A stretch of 5,170 nucleotides of DNA, taken from assembly GCA_944388825.1 (NCBI GenBank), contig CALXKG010000038.1, forward strand, positions 1-5,170. The letters run 5' to 3'. The notes under the pieces were generated by a model. It saw nothing but the letters and a program-made list of their open reading frames with translations. It was not told where the DNA came from and did no database searches. How positions within the stretch are numbered: the first letter of the stretch is position 1; every line of letters starts with the position of its first letter. This stretch comes from an uncultured Clostridia bacterium. Its GTDB lineage: Bacteria; Bacillota; Clostridia; Oscillospirales; Ruminococcaceae. The position numbers and the translations under genes are program-made. Shown piece by piece: positions 1 to 4,534 of this stretch.

Positions 1-506
1 ACCGTCCGGCCCACATCGTCGTCGACCCGGTCATGTACGCGAAAAACGGCAGCCCCCTGATGCAGGAAAGCTCGATTGACACCTTGATCCAAACGGTCAT
101 ACCGGCGGCGACCCTGTTGACCCCCAACATCCCCGAGGCGGAGAAGATCGCCGGCATGAAGATCGTCACGCCGGAGGATATGCAGGAGGCGGCGCTGGCG
201 ATCTACCGGATGGGCGCCGGGGCGGTGCTGGTCAAGGGCGGTCACTATATCGGCGACGCCCGGGACATCCTCTTTGACGGGACGGGTTTCCATACCTATG
301 TCGAAAAGCGGATCGACACCAAAAACACCCACGGCACCGGCTGCACCCTTTCCAGCGCCATCGCCTCTTACCTGGCCCTCGGCGAGCCGCTGCCGGAGGC
401 GGTCGGCAAGGCGAAAGCCTATGTGACCGGCGCGATCGAGCACGCGCTGCCGCTGGGGAAAGGCTGCGGGCCGACCAACCACTTTTTCCGGCTGTGGGAG
501 AGATGA
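1..506 (+). CDS. thiD: ThiD, HMP/HMP-phosphate kinase, C-terminal part (5' end outside window)
   Basis: This cytoplasmic kinase phosphorylates 4-amino-5-hydroxymethyl-2-methylpyrimidine (HMP) to HMP-P and then HMP-PP, the pyrimidine substrate of ThiE. The reading frame is open from the first complete codon at position 3 and gives 167 residues; full ThiD is about 265, so roughly the first 100 residues are missing, including the N-terminal substrate-binding part. Visible ribokinase-superfamily signatures, in fragment numbering, are VVDPVM (6-11), LLTPNIPEAE (38-47), the VLVKGGH strand (75-81), and the anion-hole/catalytic motif NTHGTGCTLSSAIAS (108-122) with its conserved Cys114. The typical ThiD ending GCGPTNHF is at 154-161. 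ATG codons at 33 and 60 are internal methionines, since conserved ThiD sequence precedes them. It is the first visible gene of a thiamine salvage operon, and the next start codon follows 13 nt after its stop. A PdxK-like pyridoxal kinase is the main alternative, but the context argues for ThiD. Confidence 0.93.
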   Translation, partial: RPAHIVVDPVMYAKNGSPLMQESSIDTLIQTVIPAATLLTPNIPEAEKIAGMKIVTPEDMQEAALAIYRMGAGAVLVKGGHYIGDARDILFDGTGFHTYVEKRIDTKNTHGTGCTLSSAIASYLALGEPLPEAVGKAKAYVTGAIEHALPLGKGCGPTNHFFRLWER

Positions 507-511
507 GGAGG
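506..511 (+). promoter_or_regulatory. Ribosome binding site of tenA-thiM
   Basis: A perfect AGGAGG sits 8 nt before the ATG at 520. Its first base is the last base of the thiD TGA stop, so the site is embedded in the end of thiD. It fixes 520 as the start rather than the second in-frame ATG at 529, and it suggests translational linkage between the two genes. Confidence 0.85.
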
Positions 512-519
512 AAACGGAT

Positions 520-1974
520 ATGACGTTTATGGACGGCGTGATCGCCCGCGCAAAGCCCCTCTGGCGGGCGGCGGCGGACGAGAGCTTTTTGCGGGAGATG
601 GGGGAAGGCACCCTTTCCCGCGAGCGGTTTTTAGACTATATCATCCAGGACAGCCTTTATCTGCGGGATTACCTGCGGGCCTTCGCGCTGGCGGCCGCCA
701 AGGCGCGTTCCCTTCGGGAGATGCAGGTCCTCTGCTCGGTGCTGGGGTTTGTCAACGACAGCGAGAACGCGACCCGGCTGCAATATTTAAAGGACGGCGG
801 CCTGACCGACGCGGATGTCGAGCGGATCCCGAAAAAGCCCGCCTGCGCCGACTATGCCGCTTTCCTGCTGGAGGCGGCGGAAAAAGAAGAGGTGCCGGAA
901 ATTCTGATGGCGGTCATGCCCTGTATGCTGGGGTATTACGACGTCTTTAAAACCCTTCTGGCGCGGTACCCGGCGGTGCTGGACGGGTATTACGGCCCGC
1001 TGGTCAGGGACTATACCTCCGCCGGGTATCAGGACAGCTGCGGCCGGTGGACTGCCTTCTGCAACGAGGTCTGTGAAAAGCTGCCGGCGGAGCGCAAAGA
1101 GCGGCTGGCCGCCCTTTTTGAGGCCGCCAGCCGCCAGGAGCTCTATTTCTGGCAGATGGCGGGGGGCAAGCCCGGCCCCCATGAAGCGGTTGTAAAGAAG
1201 AAGCCGCTTGTCCACTGCATCACCAACTATGTGACGGTGAACGACGTCGCCAACGCCGTTCTCGCCTGCGGCGGCTCGCCGATCATGGCGGACGACGAGG
1301 CGGAGGTGGCCGAGATCACCGGCATCAGCGACGCGCTGGTTTTAAACATCGGGACGTTAAACGCCCGCACCGTCGCTTCGATGGTGAAGGCGGGGCAGAC
1401 GGCCAACCGGAAGGGCATCCCCGTCGTCCTCGACCCGGTCGGGGCGGGGGCGTCGGCGCTGCGCAGCCGGACTGCCGCCGAACTGCTGGCAAAGGTGCGG
1501 TTTACCGTCATCCGCGGCAACCTGTCGGAGATCGCCTGCCTGGCGGGGATGGGCTCCGCCGCCCACGGGGTGGACGTGAGCGCTTCCGATCTGGGGAACG
1601 ACCCGATCGCGGTGGGGAAAGCGGCTGCGGAAAAATACCGCTGCGTCGTCGCGGTCACGGGCGCCAGAGACATTGTCACCGACGGGAAAAGGGTCGCGTC
1701 GGCCGGCAACGGCGTCCCCCAGATGGGGCAGGTGACCGGCACCGGCTGTATGCTTTCCGGCGTCGTCGGGGCTTACGCCGCGGCAAACGCCGACGCCTTT
1801 GAGGGGACGGTGGCGGCCGTCGCGTCGATGGGGCTGGCGGGCGAGATGGCCTGGGAAGCGGCGAAGGAGAAAGGCACAGGCTCCCTCCGCACCGGCATCA
1901 TCGACGGGCTCAGCCGGCTAACCGACCGGGAGATTGGCGGAAAGGGGAAGATCAGCTATGAAGCATGGGATTGA
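520..1974 (+). CDS. TenA-ThiM fusion: thiaminase II domain joined to hydroxyethylthiazole kinase
   Basis: One uninterrupted 484-residue protein carries two salvage enzymes. Residues 1 to about 215 are TenA, which hydrolyses thiamine or its degraded aminopyrimidine to release HMP. The signature YIIQDSLYL (40-48) contains the active-site Asp44, MPCMLGYYD (133-141) contains the nucleophile Cys135, and RQELYFWQMA (205-214) contains the catalytic Glu207, so the domain is of the cysteine (TenA_C) class. Residues about 226-484 are ThiM, which phosphorylates hydroxyethylthiazole. It shows KPLVHCITNYVTVNDVAN (228-245), SPIMADD (253-259), VLNIGTL (274-280), VVLDPVGAGA (302-311), IRGNLSEI (331-338) and the catalytic VTGTGCMLS (405-413) with Cys410. 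Each family usually exists as a separate protein. The join is short, about 12 residues, and part of the usual ThiM N-terminal helix seems absent. No stop, frameshift or internal ribosome binding site is evident at the joint. The 3' end overlaps thiE by 17 nt. Both active sites look intact. Confidence 0.93.
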   Translation: MTFMDGVIARAKPLWRAAADESFLREMGEGTLSRERFLDYIIQDSLYLRDYLRAFALAAAKARSLREMQVLCSVLGFVNDSENATRLQYLKDGGLTDADVERIPKKPACADYAAFLLEAAEKEEVPEILMAVMPCMLGYYDVFKTLLARYPAVLDGYYGPLVRDYTSAGYQDSCGRWTAFCNEVCEKLPAERKERLAALFEAASRQELYFWQMAGGKPGPHEAVVKKKPLVHCITNYVTVNDVANAVLACGGSPIMADDEAEVAEITGISDALVLNIGTLNARTVASMVKAGQTANRKGIPVVLDPVGAGASALRSRTAAELLAKVRFTVIRGNLSEIACLAGMGSAAHGVDVSASDLGNDPIAVGKAAAEKYRCVVAVTGARDIVTDGKRVASAGNGVPQMGQVTGTGCMLSGVVGAYAAANADAFEGTVAAVASMGLAGEMAWEAAKEKGTGSLRTGIIDGLSRLTDREIGGKGKISYEAWD

Positions 1975-2584
1975 CTATTCCCTCTACCTCTGCACCGACC
2001 GGGGGCTGATGACCAGCGCCACGATTGAAGAATCGGTCGAGGCGGCGCTGAAAGGCGGGGCGACGGTCGTCCAGCTGCGGGAGAAGGACTGCTCCAGCCG
2101 GGAATTTTACGAGCTGGCCCTCCGGGTCAAGCGGATCACCGGCGGGTATAAAGTCCCCCTTATCATCAACGACCGGGTGGATATCGCCCTTGCCGTCCAC
2201 GCGGACGGCGTCCATATCGGGCAGAAGGATCTGCCCTGCAAGGTGGTGCGGGCGGTTGTCCCGCCGGAGATGCTGGTGGGCGTCTCGGCCGCGACGGTGG
2301 CGGAAGCGGTGCAGGCGGAAGCGGACGGGGCCGACTATCTCGGCGTCGGGGCGATGTTTGCGACCTCCACCAAGACCGACACCCGCCCGGTGACGATGGA
2401 GACGCTGCTGGCCATCCGGCAGGCGGTCAAGATCCCGATCGTTGTCATCGGCGGGATCAACGAACGCACCCTGCAAGCCTTTAAGGGCACCGGCGTGGAC
2501 GGCATCGCGGTCGTTTCGGCGATCGTCGCAAAGCCCGACCCGGAGGCGGCCGCAAGGGAACTGCTGCGGCTCTGGAAGATGTAA
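1958..2584 (+). CDS. thiE: ThiE, thiamine-phosphate synthase
   Basis: This enzyme joins HMP-PP and hydroxyethylthiazole phosphate to give thiamine phosphate, the step where the ThiD and ThiM products meet. It is a 208-residue TIM-barrel protein of normal family length. Motifs in order are LYLCTDR (9-15), VVQLREKD (37-44), the pyrophosphate/Mg-binding stretch IINDRVDIALAVHADGVHIG (69-88), GQKDLP (88-93), GVSAAT (108-113), GVGAMFATSTKTD (129-141), IVVIGGI (161-167) and GIAVVSAI (182-189). The ATG at 1958 is chosen because the family begins close to this residue and an AAAGGGGAAG ribosome binding site (1941-1950) precedes it. An in-frame TTG at 1934 has no well-placed site. The gene overlaps the end of tenA-thiM by 17 nt, which points to translational coupling. 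TenI, a ThiE paralogue that aromatises thiazole, is a possible alternative, but the complete substrate-binding residues and the lack of thiazole synthesis genes here favour ThiE. Confidence 0.94.
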   Translation: MKHGIDYSLYLCTDRGLMTSATIEESVEAALKGGATVVQLREKDCSSREFYELALRVKRITGGYKVPLIINDRVDIALAVHADGVHIGQKDLPCKVVRAVVPPEMLVGVSAATVAEAVQAEADGADYLGVGAMFATSTKTDTRPVTMETLLAIRQAVKIPIVVIGGINERTLQAFKGTGVDGIAVVSAIVAKPDPEAAARELLRLWKM

Positions 2585-2606
2585 GCCGAAACGGCGCGCG
2601 GCGTAT

Positions 2607-2641
2607 AAAAAAGCAGGTTCGTATCCATGAACCTGCTTTTT
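2607..2641. terminator. Bidirectional intrinsic terminator between thiE and the DUF3795 gene
   Basis: A perfect 8-bp stem, GCAGGTTC (2613-2620) and GAACCTGC (2629-2636), encloses an 8-nt loop. It is flanked by an A run (2607-2612) on the left and a T run (2637-2641) on the right. Read on the + strand it ends in five U, and on the - strand in six U, so it can stop both converging operons. It begins 22 nt after the thiE stop and ends 5 nt before the stop codon of the opposing gene. Confidence 0.93.
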
Positions 2642-2646
2642 CCATA

Positions 2647-3021
2647 CTATTTTCCTTCCAGGATAAACCGGAACAGGGCATTTAAGTCCGGAAACCCGTC
2701 GTAATCCCCCTTCAGCCCGTCCCGGTGATACCGGACGCCCGCCGCCTCGTTGCGGATAAGGCAGCTGAGCAGCCGCTCTTCCCCGTACTTCCTGGCGAAC
2801 GCGGAGAAGCCGAAGATCCGGGGGTTGGAAAGCATCCCCTTCCGGCAGCCTTCCTCCGGGCATTCGTAGCAGTGCCCAACCCCCTTTTCCATCGAACACC
2901 GCCGGTTTTCACAGCTGCCGGCATCCGGACAGCCTTCCAAGCCGCAGCCGCCGCAGCGCGCGTTTTCGCCGCACAGGGCGCAGGCCAGCCCGCACCGGGC
3001 GATTTTTAATTCTGTCCGCAT
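2647..3021 (-). CDS. Cysteine-rich DUF3795-type protein
   Basis: This 124-residue protein has 12 cysteines, at 10, 14, 17, 23, 26, 31, 37, 42, 51, 54, 59 and 87. The N-terminal pattern ARCGLACALCGENARCGGC, followed by spaced cysteines and HCYECPEEGC (50-59), matches my recollection of DUF3795, a small presumed metal-binding family (zinc or Fe-S) without assigned function. The C-terminal half is cysteine-poor with family-like features: a NPRIFGF-type stretch (66-72) and an Arg/Tyr-rich helix region. No signal peptide or membrane segment is visible, so it is probably cytoplasmic. The ATG at 3021 is preceded by AGGAGG and starts 2 nt after the acpS stop, so it is translationally coupled to acpS. 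An upstream in-frame ATG at 3135 would run through acpS in another frame and is rejected. Its biochemical role is unknown, and the acpS neighbourhood does not prove a link to lipid metabolism. Confidence 0.8.
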   Translation of the reverse strand: MRTELKIARCGLACALCGENARCGGCGLEGCPDAGSCENRRCSMEKGVGHCYECPEEGCRKGMLSNPRIFGFSAFARKYGEERLLSCLIRNEAAGVRYHRDGLKGDYDGFPDLNALFRFILEGK

Positions 3022-3023
3022 CG

Positions 3024-3392
3024 TTACCCTCCTTCCGCCACGACCACCGCCGCCGCGACGCTGCCGGTGTGGGTCAGCGAAAGGGAGAGGGATGTGAATC
3101 CCTTTTCCTTTGCCCGCTTTTCCGCCTCGCCGCAAAGCCGCAGGTGGGGGGCGCCGTACCGGTCGTGCCCGACCGACACTTCCGCGAGCGAGAACCCCCG
3201 CACGCCGCTGCCCAGCGCCTTCGCAAACGCCTCCTTTGCGGCGAACGCCGCCGCCATCGACGGGTAGGGGTCTTTCTTCCCGGCGAACCAGGCCCGTTCT
3301 TCCGCCGAAAAAACCCGCGTCAGGAAACGCGGGTTCCGGGCCGAGCGGCGGATGCGGTCAATTTCCGTAAGGTCGATTCCCGTATAAAGCAT
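3024..3392 (-). CDS. acpS: AcpS, holo-[acyl-carrier-protein] synthase
   Basis: This enzyme transfers 4'-phosphopantetheine from CoA to the conserved serine of apo-ACP, activating it for fatty acid synthesis. The 122-residue length is normal for a trimeric AcpS-type phosphopantetheinyl transferase. Residues 4-14 (TGIDLTEIDRI) match the N-terminal signature with the Mg-binding Asp7. FAAKEAFAKALGSG (50-63) is the second signature, with Lys53 and the Mg-binding Glu54, and SLSLTHTGSVAAAVVVAE (103-120) is the usual C-terminal strand pair with the conserved His108. The start at 3392 fits the family N-terminus exactly. Only a weak GGCGGGCGG-like site precedes it, and the first 35 nt overlap the end of the upstream membrane protein gene, so translation probably depends on coupling. 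Transcription is likely driven from the promoter at 3958-3986. Confidence 0.94.
   Translation of the reverse strand: MLYTGIDLTEIDRIRRSARNPRFLTRVFSAEERAWFAGKKDPYPSMAAAFAAKEAFAKALGSGVRGFSLAEVSVGHDRYGAPHLRLCGEAEKRAKEKGFTSLSLSLTHTGSVAAAVVVAEGG
3028..3033 (-). promoter_or_regulatory. Ribosome binding site of the DUF3795 gene inside the acpS 3' end
   Basis: Read on the - strand, AGGAGG lies in the last sense codons of acpS, 6 nt before the ATG at 3021. Its position decides the start of the downstream gene and suggests that ribosomes finishing acpS reinitiate there. Confidence 0.8.
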
Positions 3393-3903
3393 TGCCGCCC
3401 GCCTGTTTGGGGATATAGGTTTTCAGATGTTCCAGCACCCGGTCGTTGGGGGAGAAGACCAGCAGCAGCCGCCCCATCGTCTGATGGGTCAGCACCGCAA
3501 AGTAGCAGCCGGGGTCGCTGGGGTCGGTGCAGGCGTAGATGCGGTTGGAATAATTCTCGCCGGTATGCTCCGCCTCTTTAAACGGCCCGAACCGCTCGAA
3601 CGTCCGGGCGTTGACGGTAATCAGCCGTTTGCGGCGGCGTTTGGCGACGATCTTATCCACATCCATCTCGCCGTTGGTGGCGATGTATTCATACTCGACG
3701 TTCATATTGGTGATGAGGATGTACCCGCCATAGAGCGCGCCTGCGGCAAGCAGCGTGGTGATCATCGAGAAGGTCGGGATCACAAAGCCGAGCATCAGGA
3801 AGATGACGCACAGGGCCAGCGCCGCCACGATGATCAGCGCCCGCAGGCCCAGTTCCTTCCCGCCGTTTTTCTTTTTGACAAGGTATTCGCAATAGCTGTC
3901 CAT
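3358..3903 (-). CDS. Small two-TM membrane protein, DUF6106-like
   Basis: This is a 181-residue protein. A short basic N-terminus (KKKNGGKELGLR, 10-21) leads into two hydrophobic segments, about residues 22-42 and 46-64, separated by a Pro-Thr turn, so it is probably an integral membrane hairpin. The remaining roughly 115 residues are soluble and contain NVEYEYIATNGEMDVDKIVA (68-87) and a basic stretch KRRRKR (88-93). This arrangement resembles uncharacterised clostridial proteins that I recall as DUF6106, but the name is from memory and function is unknown. By the positive-inside rule both the N-terminus and the basic C-terminal domain would face the cytoplasm. The last 11 residues (NALYGNRPYGN) are encoded by sequence that also codes for the AcpS start. 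It is the first gene of the leftward operon with acpS and the DUF3795 gene. The ATG at 3903 is preceded by a modest GGCAGGT-type site. Confidence 0.82.
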   Translation of the reverse strand: MDSYCEYLVKKKNGGKELGLRALIIVAALALCVIFLMLGFVIPTFSMITTLLAAGALYGGYILITNMNVEYEYIATNGEMDVDKIVAKRRRKRLITVNARTFERFGPFKEAEHTGENYSNRIYACTDPSDPGCYFAVLTHQTMGRLLLVFSPNDRVLEHLKTYIPKQAGGNALYGNRPYGN

Positions 3904-3931
3904 GTTTATTTTACCTGCCTTTTCAAATTTC

Positions 3932-3945
3932 CGGGCGTATACCCG
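3932..3945. repeat. Short inverted repeat in the leader of the leftward operon
   Basis: CGGG (3932-3935) and CCCG (3942-3945) flank CGTATA. It lies just downstream of the predicted transcription start of the leftward promoter and upstream of the ribosome binding site. It could be a weak operator or a small RNA hairpin, but a 4-bp stem is easily found by chance in GC-rich DNA. Confidence 0.3.
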
Positions 3946-3957
3946 TATGACATTCTT

Positions 3958-3986
3958 ATAGTATCACATTTTTGCCAAAATGGCAA
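3958..3986 (-). promoter_or_regulatory. Sigma-A-type promoter of the DUF6106-acpS-DUF3795 operon
   Basis: Read on the - strand, TTGCCA (3986-3981, five of six matches to the -35 consensus) is followed by exactly 17 nt and then TACTAT (3963-3958). The bases TGA immediately before the latter give an extended -10. The predicted transcription start is near 3951, leaving a leader of roughly 50 nt before the ATG at 3903. The -35 box is one arm of the inverted repeat at 3972-3986, so repression by an operator-bound protein is plausible. Confidence 0.65.
3972..3986. promoter_or_regulatory. Inverted repeat over the leftward -35 box (candidate operator)
   Basis: A perfect 6-3-6 inverted repeat: TTGCCA (3972-3977), AAA spacer, TGGCAA (3981-3986). 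Its right arm is the -35 hexamer of the leftward promoter. It lies in an AT-richer intergenic region between divergent genes, as expected for a dimeric repressor site. I cannot assign it to a known regulator. Confidence 0.45.
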
Positions 3987-3998
3987 GGCTGTACAGCC
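3987..3998. promoter_or_regulatory. Perfect 12-bp palindrome abutting the first repeat (candidate operator)
   Basis: GGCTGTACAGCC is a perfect 12-bp palindrome with no spacer. It begins at the base directly after the repeat at 3972-3986, so the two dyads lie back to back, with centres about 13 to 14 bp apart. It is upstream of both the leftward promoter and the spoVG -10 box. The function is inferred from position only. Confidence 0.4.
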
Positions 3999-4030
3999 GG
4001 ATTTCATACTAACTTTACACAAACCGCCTG

Positions 4031-4036
4031 TATAAT
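4031..4036 (+). promoter_or_regulatory. Putative -10 box of the spoVG promoter
   Basis: A perfect TATAAT lies about 75 nt before the spoVG ATG, giving a predicted start near 4043 and a leader of about 70 nt. No good -35 hexamer exists at 16-18 nt spacing. TTTACA at 4014-4019 is only 11 nt away and too close. The promoter may therefore need an activator. In Bacillus subtilis spoVG is driven by sigma-H, but I see no complete sigma-H promoter here. Confidence 0.5.
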
Positions 4037-4111
4037 TTTCCCTTAGCTGTCCAGACTATCCCTTGCCCGGGCCAAACACCGTACACGTTGACGCAGAAAG
4101 GACGGAAAATT

Positions 4112-4474
4112 ATGCAGATCACCGATATCAAAGTCAGGAAACTGTTGCAGGAAGGACGCCTGCGGGCGGTCGTCTCGGTGACGATCGGCGACGAACTGGC
4201 GATCCACGATATCAAGGTCATCGAGGGGCCGACCAGGCTTTTCGTCGCGATGCCTTCCCGCCGGGAGACGGGCGGGGTCTTCCGGGACATCGCCCACCCG
4301 ATCACCCCGGCGGCCAGAAGGCAGCTGGAGGACGCGGTCCTCGCCGCTTACCGGCGGGAGCGGGCGGAAGCCGACCGGCTGCAGGCGATACCCTACGGGG
4401 ATTACTATGCCGAACACTTTACCCCGCCTGCCGCGGCGGCGGCTGTCCCGCCGCTGGGGTATACCGGCGGATAA
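4112..4474 (+). CDS. spoVG: SpoVG, septation/sporulation regulator and nucleic-acid-binding protein
   Basis: This 120-residue protein belongs to the SpoVG family. Members bind RNA and DNA and affect sporulation, septation and, in pathogens, virulence gene expression. Residues 1-10 (MQITDIKVRK), the beta strands RLRAVVSVTIGDELAIHDIKVIEG (16-39), LFVAMPSRR (43-51) and the segment FRDIAHPITPAARRQLEDAVLAAY (57-80) form the whole conserved core. The C-terminal 40 residues include a charged helix (RRERAEADRLQ) and then an Ala/Pro-rich tail ending in GYTGG, which looks disordered and species-specific. The ATG at 4112 is chosen because the family begins with MxITDIxVR and an AAAGGA site (4097-4102) lies 9 nt upstream. 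An in-frame TTG at 4088 is not supported. It is divergent from the acpS operon and apparently monocistronic, with a hairpin after its stop. Confidence 0.95.
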   Translation: MQITDIKVRKLLQEGRLRAVVSVTIGDELAIHDIKVIEGPTRLFVAMPSRRETGGVFRDIAHPITPAARRQLEDAVLAAYRRERAEADRLQAIPYGDYYAEHFTPPAAAAAVPPLGYTGG

Positions 4475-4481
4475 ACGGGTT

Positions 4482-4513
4482 CCCCGGGCGTATCCTTTGC
4501 GGAACGTCCGGGG
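4482..4513. terminator. GC-rich hairpin after spoVG, possible terminator
   Basis: CCCCGGGCGT (4482-4491) pairs with ACGTCCGGGG (4504-4513) over ten positions with one G-U wobble. An inner TCC/GGA helix (4493-4495 with 4501-4503) closes a TTTGC loop, leaving A4492 bulged. The hairpin begins 7 nt after the spoVG stop, but the following sequence (CATCTTTGCG) has only a poor U tract and the other strand has none. It may terminate weakly or only protect the 3' end of the mRNA. Confidence 0.5.
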
Positions 4514-4534
4514 CATCTTTGCGTCTATCTGGAT

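Noticed and set aside
787..1742. Long open frames on the - strand opposite tenA-thiM (787-1215, 1227-1742, 1357-1566)
   Set aside because: They are shadows of a GC-rich coding strand: compositions are rich in Arg, Pro and Ala, show no family signature, and lie opposite strongly conserved TenA and ThiM motifs.
1934..1957. Upstream TTG start for thiE
   Set aside because: The preceding GGGAGA touches the TTG directly, leaving no spacing, and it would add eight residues (MAERGRSA) foreign to the family. The ATG at 1958 has a correctly spaced site.
1952..2899. A 315-residue open frame on the - strand spanning thiE, the terminator and part of the DUF3795 gene
   Set aside because: It crosses a strong terminator and two well-supported genes in other frames, and its translation is low-complexity Arg/Gly/Pro-rich without domain signatures.
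3022..3135. N-terminal extension of the DUF3795 protein to an ATG at 3135
   Set aside because: It would place 38 Arg/Gly-rich residues inside acpS in another frame. The ATG at 3021 has an ideal ribosome binding site and fits the family N-terminus.
4006..4034. Second leftward promoter, TATACA with 17-nt spacing to TAGTAT on the - strand
   Set aside because: Both boxes match the consensus at only four of six positions with no extended -10. The promoter at 3958-3986 is better and closer to the gene.
3067..4035. + strand open frames (3067-3267, 3069-3581, 3110-3370, 3427-4035) opposite acpS and the membrane protein gene
   Set aside because: They are antisense to conserved coding sequence, have no ribosome binding sites I can see, and give unstructured compositions typical of shadow frames.
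4014..4036. TTTACA and TATAAT read together as one + strand promoter
   Set aside because: The spacing is only 11 nt, far below the 16-18 nt needed for a sigma-A promoter.
4088..4111. Upstream TTG start for spoVG
   Set aside because: SpoVG proteins start at MxITDIxVR, and the ribosome binding site at 4097-4102 lies downstream of the TTG and serves the ATG at 4112.
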